Assembly (NCBI GenBank): GCA_036499395.1
Contig: DASYDW010000116.1
Coordinates: 283,832 to 347,831, forward strand
Direction: 5' to 3'
DNA: 64,000 nt
Source of the DNA: Pirellulales bacterium
Lineage (GTDB): Bacteria > Planctomycetota > Planctomycetia > Pirellulales > JACPPG01
The notes below the pieces were generated by a model. The model was given only the letters and a program-made list of their open reading frames with translations, was not told where the DNA came from and did no database searches. This document shows positions 17,781 through 27,309 of this stretch, piece by piece. Each line of letters begins with the position of its first letter. Within the stretch, counting starts at the first letter, position 1. Made by a program: the position numbers and the translations under genes.

Positions 17781-19901
17781 ATGAAACGTCGGACACACGC
17801 GGCGTCGCACGAATCGGTCGCCTCGGGCGGCGCTAATCATTCGCGCCCCTTCATTGATGCCGGCCGAGCATGGCGCTGGGGCGGATCCGCGATTCTGGCC
17901 CTGGCGATCTGGTTCACCTATCGCGGATCGCTCGACGGCCCCTTCATCTTCGACGACGTGCCAACGATTGCCGGCAATCTGTCGATCCGAAAACTGTGGC
18001 CGCTCGTGAGCTTCTCAGGCGAAATGAGTCCCTTGCAGGCGCCGCCGCAGACCTCGGTACACGCCCGGCCGGTTGTCAATCTGTCGCTGGCCTTGAACTT
18101 TTATTTCAGTCAGCTCACGCCGCGCGGCTATCGCATCACCAATGTCGCACTTCACGCGATCGTGGCGATCCTGCTGGCGGCCGTCGTGCGGCGCATGTTG
18201 CGTCTCGACTTCTTTCAAGGCAAGTTCGCCGACGTCGCTGACCCGCTCTCGTTCGCCACGGCACTTCTTTGGGCGCTGCACCCGCTCGACACCGAATGCG
18301 TGGCCTATGTCACGCAGCGCAGCGACGTGATGGCAGGCTTGTTCTATTTGCTGACTATGTACGCGGCTCAGCTTTACTGGTCGAGCGCGACGAATCGATC
18401 GCGTGCCTTGTCCTTGCTGCTGGCCGTCGTGGCTTGCCAGCTAGGCATGTTCAGCAAAGAGATGATGGCCTCGGCACCGGCGATGGTCCTGCTCTACGAG
18501 CGAACATTCATCGCCGGATCGTTCTGGGGCGCGATCCGCCGGTCCTGGCCGCTGTACCTGGGCCTGGCGATACCACTTGTGACGTTGGTCGCGCTGAATC
18601 TAAGTGGCCCTCGCACGCCGGCCGCGGGCTTTGGCCTGGGCGTATCGGCGCATGAGTGGTGGTTCACGCAAGCCAAGGTCCTGTTTTTGTATTTGAAGCT
18701 GGTCATCTGGCCGTGGCCGCTGGTGATTCATTACGAGATGCCCTATCTCGAGACGTTTCGTGACGCCTGGCCATGGGTAATTCCGTCGGCGCTCTTGGCG
18801 ATCGCGGTCGCCATCCTCACCCTGCGACGGACTACGATCGGCTTCGCCGGAACCTGGTTCTTTGCCGTGCTCTCTCCGACGCTGTTGATCCCGTTGATTA
18901 TCGAGATCGCCGCCGAGCGCCGTGTGTATGTGCCGCTGATGGCGCTGGTGCCATGCTTCGTGGTCGGCTGTTATGCGCTGTTGCGCTATGCGCTGCCAGC
19001 AGCGACGAAGCATCACGCGCCGGTCGGCGTCAATCGCCCGCTCGTATTCACGATGACCGCGGCCGTCGCGCTCGCCGCCGTGTACAGCCAGGTCGACGTT
19101 AATCGGCTGACGGTTTACACCGATAAGTTTCTTTTTTGGAACGATGCGGCGATGCGTCAGCCCGATAGTCACCTCGTCCAACTCAACCTGGGGGGCGTGT
19201 GCGAAAGCGAAGGCCAGCGCGACGAGGCCATCGTGCATTACCGCCGGGCGCTCGAGTTGAATCCGAATATGTACATGCCGCACTTCCGGCTAGCCGATGC
19301 ACTAGGCGCCGTCGGAAAGTACGACGAAGCGGAACCGCACTATCGCGAGGCGATTCGCTACAACCCTGAAATGGCGTCCGCGCATTACGGCCTGGGTCAG
19401 GTCTTGCGCAGTCGCGGCGAGACGACCGAAGCCAAGGAACAACTCGAATTGGCCGTGCGGCTGTACCCCGGCTTTGCCCGCGCGCATTTTGCCTTGGCCT
19501 CGATGGCCGAGGAAAGTGGCGCGTCGGCATCGGCCCAAAAGCATTACGAGCAAGCCATTCACGGCCAGCCAAATTTCCCCGCGGCCCGGCGTGCGTTAGG
19601 GCTGCTTTTGATGCGCGCCGGAAAGGTGGACGAGGCGATCGAGCAATTTCGCCGCATGCCTCCCTCGGCAGACGCCTGCGGAAACCTGGCGATCGCCTAT
19701 TCGCGCCTCGGTCGCGCGCAAGAGGCGCTCGCCATGGCCCAAACCGGCGCGGCGATGGCCCGCTCGCAAGGACAAATGGCCGACGCCAACCGCCTCGCAA
19801 CTTGGGCCAGCGAATATCAAGCGTCGCTCAAGAAAGCCAATTCCCCCGCGCCGACGACCGATGCCCCCAACGAATCGGCAGCGCCCGCCGCGCCTCGTTG
19901 A
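17781..19901 (+). CDS. TMTC-like membrane protein with C-terminal TPR repeats
   Basis: 706 residues from ATG 17781. The N-terminal half (about 25-450) has roughly ten membrane segments and the pattern of TMTC-type O-mannosyltransferase-like proteins: YRGSLDGPFIFDD, RPVVNLSLALNFY and WALHPLDTECVAYVTQRSD. The C-terminal part (about 460-670) is a run of about six TPR motifs (for example AIVHYRRALELNPN, AEPHYREAIRYNPE). The tail is Pro/Ala-rich. An upstream TTG at 17709 was rejected because it sits in the terminator hairpin. Family members glycosylate secreted proteins, the TPR binding the acceptor; this is inference here. It converges on the potassium channel gene, 5 bases apart. Confidence 0.8.
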   Translation: MKRRTHAASHESVASGGANHSRPFIDAGRAWRWGGSAILALAIWFTYRGSLDGPFIFDDVPTIAGNLSIRKLWPLVSFSGEMSPLQAPPQTSVHARPVVNLSLALNFYFSQLTPRGYRITNVALHAIVAILLAAVVRRMLRLDFFQGKFADVADPLSFATALLWALHPLDTECVAYVTQRSDVMAGLFYLLTMYAAQLYWSSATNRSRALSLLLAVVACQLGMFSKEMMASAPAMVLLYERTFIAGSFWGAIRRSWPLYLGLAIPLVTLVALNLSGPRTPAAGFGLGVSAHEWWFTQAKVLFLYLKLVIWPWPLVIHYEMPYLETFRDAWPWVIPSALLAIAVAILTLRRTTIGFAGTWFFAVLSPTLLIPLIIEIAAERRVYVPLMALVPCFVVGCYALLRYALPAATKHHAPVGVNRPLVFTMTAAVALAAVYSQVDVNRLTVYTDKFLFWNDAAMRQPDSHLVQLNLGGVCESEGQRDEAIVHYRRALELNPNMYMPHFRLADALGAVGKYDEAEPHYREAIRYNPEMASAHYGLGQVLRSRGETTEAKEQLELAVRLYPGFARAHFALASMAEESGASASAQKHYEQAIHGQPNFPAARRALGLLLMRAGKVDEAIEQFRRMPPSADACGNLAIAYSRLGRAQEALAMAQTGAAMARSQGQMADANRLATWASEYQASLKKANSPAPTTDAPNESAAPAAPR

Positions 19902-19906
19902 TCACG

Positions 19907-20962
19907 CTAAGCCCGTTGACCTCGATAAGTCATTGCCGCGCGCGGTTTTGCGCGACGGGCGATCTCGGGCAGCGATTCTTCATGCCCGAGGATCATGAAC
20001 ACGTCCCCAAGGGCCAACGGGGTTTCCGGCTGCGGCGCACGAATCACGGTTCCGTCGGCCTTCTTCACGGCCACCACGACGAACCCGCCCTGCCCGCTGA
20101 CCTCGACGTTCCCCACTTTTTGACCGATGAGCGGCGACCCGGGCTTTAGCTCGATATCGGTCAGCTCCAGGCCAATCAGCTTGAGTTCCTCGTTCAGATT
20201 TGTCTTGCCAATGGCTTCTTGCAGCAAATCCTCGGCCGAGGGCCGGATGATCATGTGCGCGATCTTGGTCGCGCCAATCAACGTCGGCAATACGACTCGA
20301 TTCGCGCCTGAGCGCATCAGCTTCTTCTCGGTCGAAGGATCCTCGGCCCGGGCGATGATCTGGATCGTAGGATTCAAATCGCGAGCCGTGAGCGTCACGA
20401 ATACGTTGGCCGTATCGTCCGAGAGGACCGCCGCCATCATGCGGGCCCTTCCGATGCCCGCTACCTCGAGCGTGCGCTCGTCCGATGCGCTGCCGAGCAA
20501 AGTCAGGTATCCGGCCGCTTGAGCTTCGGCAATGCGGCTCTCAGAGTTGTCGATAATGACGAAATCCTGCTTCGCAGCCTTCAAATCACTGGCCAGCATC
20601 TGGCCCACCCGACCGTAACCGCAGATCAGCGTGTGGTTCGTGAGTTGCTCGATTCCTTTTGACATGCGTCGAGTTCCCAATACGCGGTTGATCTCGCCCT
20701 CGGCGAGCATTTGTACGAATCCCCCCACGACGTAAATTCCCGACGAACAGCCGGCGATAATGACGCCCATCGTGAAGATCTTCAGGGCCGGATTGTCCAG
20801 CGGCTTGGTTTCCCCGTAGCCGACGCCGAAGACCGTAATCACGACCATGTAGATGGCGTCGAGCAGTTGCCAGCCGGCCAACATGTAGCCGGCCACCGCC
20901 CCCACGCAGGTGAGGCCAAAGATCGTGGCGCCAACAACGATACGCCGCATCGAACTGTTCAT
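19907..20962 (-). CDS. Potassium channel with RCK (TrkA-N/TrkA-C) domains
   Basis: 351 residues: two membrane helices (about 8-30 and 62-85) around a pore with the selectivity filter TVFGVGYGE (43-51), then an RCK domain with the nucleotide-binding CGYGRVG (about 115-121) and ending in a TrkA-C domain (about 255-335). It is the minimal 2-TM ligand-gated potassium channel plan, as in MthK-type channels, and probably gates on Ca2+ or nucleotide. Filter GYGE rather than GYGD is a common bacterial variant. It stands alone. Confidence 0.85.
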   Translation of the reverse strand: MNSSMRRIVVGATIFGLTCVGAVAGYMLAGWQLLDAIYMVVITVFGVGYGETKPLDNPALKIFTMGVIIAGCSSGIYVVGGFVQMLAEGEINRVLGTRRMSKGIEQLTNHTLICGYGRVGQMLASDLKAAKQDFVIIDNSESRIAEAQAAGYLTLLGSASDERTLEVAGIGRARMMAAVLSDDTANVFVTLTARDLNPTIQIIARAEDPSTEKKLMRSGANRVVLPTLIGATKIAHMIIRPSAEDLLQEAIGKTNLNEELKLIGLELTDIELKPGSPLIGQKVGNVEVSGQGGFVVVAVKKADGTVIRAPQPETPLALGDVFMILGHEESLPEIARRAKPRAAMTYRGQRA

Positions 20963-21288
20963 TCGGAGCGCGGCCAGAAGGAACGTGGGAAAGAGCAGGA
21001 AAGACGCCTGCCGGGTACATACGCAAATTCTGCGCCGGCATTCTTCGGCGGATCGAGCGGATGCTGCAAGTCACAAGCATTCAAGGGTTTCGATCCGACC
21101 CCCGCTTTGCTTTCTTCGCGCCGTGGCCGATCGTGCCCAATTGCTGGGCATCGGCCGCACGCGAATTATCAAACCGTCGATCCGCGCCTGCTGACGTTAC
21201 GAAGTTAGCGCTGTAGGATTGCGAAGCGTTCCTGACAGCCGCCCGCGCGCGGGCGGCACACCGTGACAATTCCAGGCGAATTCCGAGC
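20963..21288. other. Intergenic region with perfect palindrome
   Basis: Divergent promoter region of the potassium channel and the small gene at 21289. No gene seen. It contains a perfect 20-base palindrome at 21238-21257. Confidence 0.4.
21238..21257. repeat. 20-bp perfect GC palindrome
   Basis: GCCGCCCGCGCGCGGGCGGC is identical to its reverse complement and lies 31 bases before the start at 21289. It could be an operator or an RNA hairpin in the leader. Confidence 0.5.
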
Positions 21289-21615
21289 ATGACCGACGAT
21301 CCAAACAGCCCGCCCGAACCATCCGCCGCCACGCCCGCCCCTGCTGCGGCGCAACCGGCCAGTGCCGCAGCGCAACCGGCCCCGCCCTCGCCCGAAGTCC
21401 TGAAGGCGGCGATGAAAGCCTTCAAAAAACGCTTAAAGCTAACCCAGCTCGACGACGCCTCGCGCATCGGCCGCAGCCCCATGAGCGCCGGCGGCCATTC
21501 CTCGATCGCGGGCATCACGCCCCCGGATCAATATCCCAAGGCCGTGTGGGAAGAGTTGGCCAACCAAGGAAAACTGCACCGCGCCGGGCACGGCACGTAC
21601 TCGATGGGCAAGTAA
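21289..21615 (+). CDS. Conserved planctomycete small protein
   Basis: 108 residues. The first 40 are Pro/Ala-rich and disordered. The rest (LKAAMKAFKKRLKLTQLDD through PKAVWEELANQGKLHRAG) has the look of a small helical domain ending in a winged-helix-like tail that I believe is conserved in planctomycetes. No enzyme motif is seen. It converges on eboC with 33 bases between the stop codons. Confidence 0.65.
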   Translation: MTDDPNSPPEPSAATPAPAAAQPASAAAQPAPPSPEVLKAAMKAFKKRLKLTQLDDASRIGRSPMSAGGHSSIAGITPPDQYPKAVWEELANQGKLHRAGHGTYSMGK

Positions 21616-21648
21616 ATCGGGCGTCGAATGCTTCGCCAGATGCGGACC

Positions 21649-22629
21649 TCACGTCGAGTAAATCCACCGGCCGAGAAAAAGCGTCGGCAGCAGCAATAGC
21701 AAGATCACGATCGCCCACGGCACACCTCGCACCGCGTAGCACGCCACGGCATCGATCACGACCAGAGACAGGATGCATTCCTTCACCGCGAGTTGCACGC
21801 GCTTGGGAATCGGCTCGGCAATCGCCGCCACTGGTCGGCGCAGAATCAATAACGCCAACAGCCCCCACAGCACATACCACCGCTCGCCAATCTCTAAGGC
21901 GTAGCGCGGCGCCCAGCCCACGGGCAGCGCATCGTCGATCATGGAAGGAAAATAGGCGACCAGCGCCAAACCGGCAGCCATGACCACGCTGGCCAGCCCC
22001 AAACTCATGCGGTTGCTGACGCGCGCCTCGGTGCGGGCGAACCAGGTAACGCCCGTGATATAGACGCCCAGTCCCGCGGCAACCACATAGTGGATCGTAT
22101 GCCAAGGGCCGGCCGCGGTGCTCGCGCCGAGAAGAATATTCAGCGTTCGACAGCTCCCCATGACGAGCGGAGCAATCGGCGTGCGCTTCAGTACTCGATC
22201 ATACGCCAGCACGGCCACGGCCAACGTCGTGGCCACGATGCCCGAGCGAGCGTTACCTTCCAAGGCGCTGACGGACCACCCCAAGGCCACGCCCGCCCCC
22301 AGCATCACACCGCCGGTGTGCAATGCCAGGCCGAGGGGAATTCGGCCCGAGGGTAACGGCCTTGCCGGCCGCTGCTGGCGATCGACCGCGAAATCGAAAA
22401 CGTCGTTCAGCACCATGCCCGACGTGTAGAGCAGGCACGACGCAACTAACAGCAGCGCGAACGTCCACCACGGCTCGAGCGCGTCGTGAACCAACAGATA
22501 GCCGAGAAAAATATCGGCCATCGCCGTAAAAACGTTCGGCAGGCGAAACAGTTGCAGCCAGGCCCGCGCCGTCATGCGCGGCGATTCCTCGTCCAGCTCG
22601 GGCACCACGGCTTCAGAATTGGTCGCCAT
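21649..22629 (-). CDS. eboC: EboC-like UbiA-family prenyltransferase
   Basis: 326 residues with eight to nine membrane helices. The two polyprenyl-diphosphate sites are visible: NDVFDFAVDRQQRPARPLPSG (split here as NDVFD and D-x-x-x-RP-x-RPLPSG, about 75-95) and a second, weaker acidic site. This reading fits EboC rather than UbiA of quinone synthesis because of LFRLPNVFTAMADIFLGY at the N-terminus and the neighbouring TIM-barrel gene. It lies 103 bases after that gene on the same strand. It would transfer a prenyl group in the membrane; the acceptor is unknown. Confidence 0.8.
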   Translation of the reverse strand: MATNSEAVVPELDEESPRMTARAWLQLFRLPNVFTAMADIFLGYLLVHDALEPWWTFALLLVASCLLYTSGMVLNDVFDFAVDRQQRPARPLPSGRIPLGLALHTGGVMLGAGVALGWSVSALEGNARSGIVATTLAVAVLAYDRVLKRTPIAPLVMGSCRTLNILLGASTAAGPWHTIHYVVAAGLGVYITGVTWFARTEARVSNRMSLGLASVVMAAGLALVAYFPSMIDDALPVGWAPRYALEIGERWYVLWGLLALLILRRPVAAIAEPIPKRVQLAVKECILSLVVIDAVACYAVRGVPWAIVILLLLLPTLFLGRWIYST

Positions 22630-22732
22630 AAACGTCGCCCCGCAAGCGATGCTGTTGGGTGCCCTGTGGCACCGGATTATTGCGCATTGGTTTATTGCGC
22701 ATCAGGCCCCGCACGCCGCAGCCTGCGCCGAC

Positions 22733-23644
22733 TTAACGCTTCAATGCGATTCCCGCCTTTTGCATTTCCCCGGTCACAAAAGCATACGCCTCGCGGGCCG
22801 CTTCGTCGGGTTGATCGATGTAGGGATACAGTTCGACCGTGATCCAACCGTCGTAATTCGTCGACTGAATCGCTTTCAGCACGGCCAGAAAATCGATCGC
22901 CCCATGTCCGGGAATCAGGTGGCGATGCACCCGGGTTGAGGCGATATCCTCGAAATGGTAATGCCGCGCGTAGGGGGCCATCTGCGCGACCCACTCTTGT
23001 GGATCTTCGCCGACGCAAAACGCGTGGCCGATATCGAAGTTCAATCCCACCCACGGCGAATCGATGCGCTCGACGAACTCCAGGAACTGACCGAAGCGCT
23101 CGATCATCAGATCCGGCTCGGGCTCGATCAGCAGGCCCACTTCCAATCGCTCGGCAACTTCCACGCAGGGCATCAACTCTTCGTAAAAGATGTCGGCCGC
23201 CTCGCGCCACGATTGCCCCGGCGCCAGCGGGCCCCCCGGTTCTGTCTGCAGATTCTTCGCCCCGACTTCCTTTGCCAGGACCAGGGCCCGCTTCGTGTGC
23301 TCGCGGCGGATCGCGCGATAGTTCGGATCCGGCTCGATCCACGAAGGATGCCAGTACGGCTGACGAGGGTCAGCCACGGCGTTCATCATGAAGCCATTGA
23401 CGTTCGACACCGTCAAATTGTGCGCGGCCAAACAATCACGAATCGCCTGTCGCCGCTCGGGCAGCAAACCCACGGGCCACGCGTGCGGAACATCTGCCAA
23501 CAATTCGATGCCCGTATATCCGGCGGCCGCGATCCGCGCAATCGCCTCTTCGATGGGAAACTGCGTATAGGCGTTCGAGCTAAAAGCGAGTTGCATCGCG
23601 CAATTGATCTTTTCGGGTGGGCGAGGTGAAATGACCTGGGACAT
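22733..23644 (-). CDS. Sugar phosphate isomerase/epimerase-like TIM barrel (possible Ebo partner)
   Basis: 303 residues, or 287 from ATG 23596. A xylose-isomerase-like TIM barrel with MQLAFSSNAYTQFPIEEAI at the barrel start, GIELLADVPHAWP, metal-binding candidates in EPEPD, NFDIGHAF, HYHFEDI and VELYPY. It is upstream of eboC on the same strand. EboE is a TIM-barrel protein too, but is nearly 100 residues longer, so this may be an analogue rather than EboE. Substrate unknown; isomerisation or epimerisation of a sugar or cyclitol is inferred from the family. Confidence 0.75.
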   Translation of the reverse strand: MSQVISPRPPEKINCAMQLAFSSNAYTQFPIEEAIARIAAAGYTGIELLADVPHAWPVGLLPERRQAIRDCLAAHNLTVSNVNGFMMNAVADPRQPYWHPSWIEPDPNYRAIRREHTKRALVLAKEVGAKNLQTEPGGPLAPGQSWREAADIFYEELMPCVEVAERLEVGLLIEPEPDLMIERFGQFLEFVERIDSPWVGLNFDIGHAFCVGEDPQEWVAQMAPYARHYHFEDIASTRVHRHLIPGHGAIDFLAVLKAIQSTNYDGWITVELYPYIDQPDEAAREAYAFVTGEMQKAGIALKR

Positions 23645-23809
23645 TCCCCGGCCAGGCAGGCAAAAATCGCAGGCTGCCTATTCTATTCTATGATAGCCAC
23701 AGGCGTTAGAGCCCCGCACCGCGGCGGCAGATCGACCGCCAGAACCCGCAGTACCGGACTCATTACGCGACACTCGCTCACCACGCCTGCCCCGCACGCC
23801 GAGATCTCC

Positions 23810-24058
23810 ATGACTGATCGCCCGCTCGAAGATTGGGAAGAACCCGAACCGGACGACGAGGACGATACCTCGGACGACGAATACGTCTGCCCCAACTGCA
23901 AAGCGAACGTCTACGAGGATTGCGAGCGCTGCCCCGCGTGCGGTGATTACATTACTCCCCAGCGTGCGGGCGTCTCGGCACTGGGCGGAACTTGGGTCTG
24001 GCTGACCGCGCTCGGGCTGTTGATCCTGCTGGTTCTCGGCGCCCTGTTCGCCTATTGA
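23810..24058 (+). CDS. Small zinc-ribbon membrane protein
   Basis: 82 residues from ATG 23810. An acidic stretch (EEPEPDDEDDTSDDE) precedes a zinc ribbon CPNCKANVYEDCERCPACG (about 27-45, Cys pairs C-x-x-C), then a single C-terminal helix (WVWLTALGLLILLVLGALF). The layout is that of tail-anchored zinc-ribbon proteins. An earlier in-frame start at 23690 was not chosen because its product adds an uncharacteristic basic tract. Confidence 0.7.
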   Translation: MTDRPLEDWEEPEPDDEDDTSDDEYVCPNCKANVYEDCERCPACGDYITPQRAGVSALGGTWVWLTALGLLILLVLGALFAY

Positions 24059-24097
24059 CCGCGCTGGGCTTGCTTATCGCGGCACCCGAGAAGAACT

Positions 24098-24928
24098 TCA
24101 ACTGCTGGCGCTGCGATAACTCTTTAGCGCATTGGTGAACAGCCAGCGCGAGCCGACGAGGCTGACCACCGTCACCAGCAGTGCGAACCCGGCCAGCGGC
24201 CAGTTCTGCGTCTCGAGCGGCTGCGCCAGAATCCGCGCCGGCACGTTCACCACGACCAGGATCGGAATCGCGAAGGTGAAAATCTGCCGCAGCGGCGTAC
24301 CGATTGGCCCTTCGTAGATTTCCATCGGATAGCGCGAGAAATTCGTGATGTAGAACCAGAAGTCGTACAGGTTTTGGTTTCTACCCATCCACACGGTCAA
24401 GCTGGATAGCGCGATCATCAGGGCATATAGCATCGCGACGCCGCACAGCATATACACCGGATACAGCAGCCACTGCACGGGATGCGGCACCGTGTCGAGC
24501 TTCAACAGCGAGTAGACCAGCACCACGCAGGCAAACAGAAAGTTCGACAGTGTCGACCACTCGATGCGCGAGAACGAGATCAGAAACTGCGTATCGATCG
24601 GCTTCAACAACGCGAAGTCGAGATTGCCCGTGCGAATCAATTCGCTGAACTCGCTCAGGTTGGGCATGAAGAACGCCCCGACCAGGCTGTTGGCGAACAG
24701 CGTGGTCGCCAGGAAGATCAGAAACTGGTACTTGCCCCATCCTCCTTCCATCCCGATCGACGGAGCAAACTCGAAAATCAGCAGGTAGAACGCCAGTTGG
24801 ATCGCCACCCACGACAGCGATGCCACGCAGTCGATGATGAAATTCGCGCGGAACGTCATGTCCCGCACCAGACTGTTGCGGGCGAATGTGAGAAAAACGC
24901 GCCAGTAGGAAGGACGCTCGCTGATCAC
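24098..24928 (-). CDS. ABC-2 type transporter permease
   Basis: 276 residues with six membrane helices, of the COG3694-type permease family (ELIRTGNLDFALLKPIDTQF, FYITNFSRYPMEIYEG). It is the last gene of a three-gene ABC exporter operon, 6 bases after the second permease. With that permease it would form the transmembrane channel. Substrate unknown. Confidence 0.85.
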   Translation of the reverse strand: MISERPSYWRVFLTFARNSLVRDMTFRANFIIDCVASLSWVAIQLAFYLLIFEFAPSIGMEGGWGKYQFLIFLATTLFANSLVGAFFMPNLSEFSELIRTGNLDFALLKPIDTQFLISFSRIEWSTLSNFLFACVVLVYSLLKLDTVPHPVQWLLYPVYMLCGVAMLYALMIALSSLTVWMGRNQNLYDFWFYITNFSRYPMEIYEGPIGTPLRQIFTFAIPILVVVNVPARILAQPLETQNWPLAGFALLVTVVSLVGSRWLFTNALKSYRSASS

Positions 24929-24934
24929 TCTCGA

Positions 24935-25750
24935 TCACCCTCCATATCCGCTGTACCGCTTAAAGCCCAACTTCAGAATCATCCGGCTGGCGATCATAAA
25001 GAACACGACCCAGCCGACCTGCACCACCAGCCCCACGACCAGGTCGCGGCCCGCGATCTTTCCTAGAAACACCGCCACGGGAAAGTACGCCATGTACGGA
25101 ATGGGCAACAGGTCCACGATCTGCCGCGCCATCCCCGGCAGAATATCGATTGGAAACATCTGCCCCGAGAAAAAGAAGCTGAACAATTGGTAGACGAACA
25201 GCAGCGAACTGACTTCGAGAATCCAGAAGCCAACCATGCCCAACGTCGCTTCCAGAAAAAATCCCAGCAGGAACGACAGCACCAGCGACAGTAGAAACGC
25301 CACCATCGTCGTCGCGTCAGGCCAGCCCGAGAAAAACCCTCGGCACAAGTAGAAGATCAGCGCGTACGGTCCAATCGCCACCATGTAATAGACCAGCTTG
25401 TGGGCCACGCGCGACAGCAGCAAAAAGCCCATCATGTCGATCGGCTGGATCATGAACTTTTTGATCTCGCCATTGCGAATCTGCAGGGCAATGGTCGACG
25501 CCAACCCCGGCATGCTGGAAAAAGCCCGGCTGACGTTCGTCAGGAGCAGATACGCGATCATCTCGTCGTAGGTGTAGCCGGCCAAGGTCGAGCGATTGCG
25601 CGCCTCGAACACGGCGCTCCACAGAAAGACCTGCGTCACGAATGGCAGGAAGCGCATCAGCGTGCCCAGCGCAAAGTCGGCCCGATAAACGAGCCGCTCT
25701 TCCAGACAGATCCGCAGGATCGTCCACCAGGTGTGTACGCGGGCGTACAA
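24935..25750 (-). CDS. ABC-2 type transporter permease
   Basis: 271 residues with six membrane helices, COG4587-type permease (YTYDEMIAYLLLTNVSRAF, IRNGEIKKFMIQPIDMMGF). It lies between the ATPase and the second permease; the gap to the ATPase (51 bases) holds a family A repeat, yet the three genes still look like one transcription unit. Confidence 0.85.
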   Translation of the reverse strand: MYARVHTWWTILRICLEERLVYRADFALGTLMRFLPFVTQVFLWSAVFEARNRSTLAGYTYDEMIAYLLLTNVSRAFSSMPGLASTIALQIRNGEIKKFMIQPIDMMGFLLLSRVAHKLVYYMVAIGPYALIFYLCRGFFSGWPDATTMVAFLLSLVLSFLLGFFLEATLGMVGFWILEVSSLLFVYQLFSFFFSGQMFPIDILPGMARQIVDLLPIPYMAYFPVAVFLGKIAGRDLVVGLVVQVGWVVFFMIASRMILKLGFKRYSGYGG

Positions 25751-25759
25751 AAGAACTTT

Positions 25760-25791
25760 CCCCTCACCCTGCCCTCTCCCAGAGGGAGAGG
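25760..25791. repeat. Dispersed palindromic repeat, family A
   Basis: CCCCTCACCCTG followed by CCTCTCCC-AGA-GGGAGAGG. The reverse complement matches the copies at 49384-49438 and 57572-57624 (AGGGTAGGGTGAGGGG arm). This copy is inside the ABC operon. Confidence 0.65.
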
Positions 25792-25801
25792 CGTTGAATA
25801 C

Positions 25802-26836
25802 CTAAACCACTCGTTCGGCCGCGTGATCGATCGCCGCTTCGTCGGTCGGCGCTTCGCCGGCCGTCGAGAACATTTCGGCGATCACTTCTTCCAGCGGCGG
25901 ATCTTCGACCGTGACGTCTTCGATCGCGTACCGGGCGAGAACGCCGCTCAAAACGTCGGCCACGGCTCGTCGCTCGACCTTGATTTTTACTTTCGGCGCC
26001 TGCTGCTCGATCACCTCGCCGTAGCGAGTCAGATCGTTCGGCATCCGCTCCTCGCCGTCGGCGAACAATAGCGTCACGATCTTGTGATTGCTGAAGCGGT
26101 CGATGATGCCCGACAGTGATCCGTCGTAAATAATTCCCCCGTGCGCGATGATCACGACCCGCTTGCACAACGCGGCTACGTCCTTCATGTAGTGGCTCGT
26201 CAGCAGGATCGTAATCCGCCGCAACTGCTGATAATGCCGCAAGAACAACTGGATGTTGTGCTGCGCGATGACGTCCAATCCGATGGTTGGCTCGTCGAGG
26301 AACAGCACCTCGGGCGAGTGTAGCAGGGCCGCGATCAGTTCCATCTTCATACGCTCGCCCAGCGACAGCTCGCGCACCGGCTGGCTCAGCAATCTGCCAA
26401 CCCCTAGCAGATCGACCAATTCGTCGCGGGTCCGGGCAAACCGCTCGGGCTCGATCATGTAGATCTGCTGATGCAGTCGAAACGACTCTTGCGCCGGCAG
26501 GTCCCACCACAGTTGATTCTTCTGGCCCATCACCAGGGCGAAGCGCCGACGATAGGCGTTCTCGCGCTTCCAGGGGACGTGCCCCATGACGCGGGCCGTG
26601 CCGCCGGAAGGCGTGATCACACCCGACAGGAGCTTGAGCGTCGTGGTCTTGCCGGCACCGTTCGGGCCGAGGAAGGCCACGAACTCCCCCTGCTCGACCG
26701 TTAGGTCGATGCCGCGCACCGCTTCGACCGTCCGGTACTTACGACGGAACAGTCCGCGCATCGAGGCCATCAGCCCCTCGCGCTTCTGATACACCCGATA
26801 GGCCTTCGACAGCCCTTCTATTTCGATGATCGCCAT
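25802..26836 (-). CDS. ABC-2 type transporter ATPase
   Basis: 344 residues, COG4586-type ATPase. Walker A GPNGAGKT (about 58-65), signature LSLGE, Walker B VLFLDEP, and switch His in LLTSHYM. The N-terminus has [18 protein letters not shown], and the C-terminal 90 residues form the DUF4162-like domain. It drives the two permeases downstream, as in the daunorubicin-type/YadG-like exporters. First gene of the operon. Confidence 0.9.
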   Translation of the reverse strand: MAIIEIEGLSKAYRVYQKREGLMASMRGLFRRKYRTVEAVRGIDLTVEQGEFVAFLGPNGAGKTTTLKLLSGVITPSGGTARVMGHVPWKRENAYRRRFALVMGQKNQLWWDLPAQESFRLHQQIYMIEPERFARTRDELVDLLGVGRLLSQPVRELSLGERMKMELIAALLHSPEVLFLDEPTIGLDVIAQHNIQLFLRHYQQLRRITILLTSHYMKDVAALCKRVVIIAHGGIIYDGSLSGIIDRFSNHKIVTLLFADGEERMPNDLTRYGEVIEQQAPKVKIKVERRAVADVLSGVLARYAIEDVTVEDPPLEEVIAEMFSTAGEAPTDEAAIDHAAERVV

Positions 26837-26949
26837 GCGTGGGGATTATAGGTTTGATTGTCTGGAAAATGAACGACCCTCTGCTCGAGCCCCGACGGTG
26901 GCGCGGGAACGGCCAAGGTGCCCGATCGCTGGGAAATCGATTAATGAGC

Positions 26950-27309
26950 CTATCTGCCCACTGGAGTCGTGCGGTAGACAACGTCAGCTTCGGGAAACAG
27001 CTCTGTAGCGAGAATCTCGGCCGGTGTCGGCGCTTCTTGAAACACGATCGAGAAGACACTCCGATCTCCCATTAGTTCCCGCAGGTACGAGGGCTCCTTG
27101 TCGGGATCCCCAAAACGAGCATGACCCCAGTTGCCGCCGAACGGCTGATCAATGACGGTCGCCCCGTTTTCCTGGAATTGACGCAGTGTCGCCGCACGTC
27201 GATGAACCGTATTCGCTTCACTGACGAGCCATACCGCCAATGCAGTAACGACGAGGAGCGCACCGGCAAGGCTGAACTGTAAGTGACGTCGATTAACGGA
27301 ATGGGCCAT
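26950..27309 (-). CDS. Small membrane-anchored hypothetical protein
   Basis: 119 residues: a basic start (MAHSVNRRHLQFSLAGALL), one membrane helix (about 14-29) and a soluble part with VHRRAATLRQFQENGATVI. The R-x-L-Q-F-S-L start resembles the anchor segment of planctomycete LRR-type proteins, but no LRRs follow, so it may be a short or shortened member. AGGCGAG lies upstream. Confidence 0.6.
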   Translation of the reverse strand: MAHSVNRRHLQFSLAGALLVVTALAVWLVSEANTVHRRAATLRQFQENGATVIDQPFGGNWGHARFGDPDKEPSYLRELMGDRSVFSIVFQEAPTPAEILATELFPEADVVYRTTPVGR

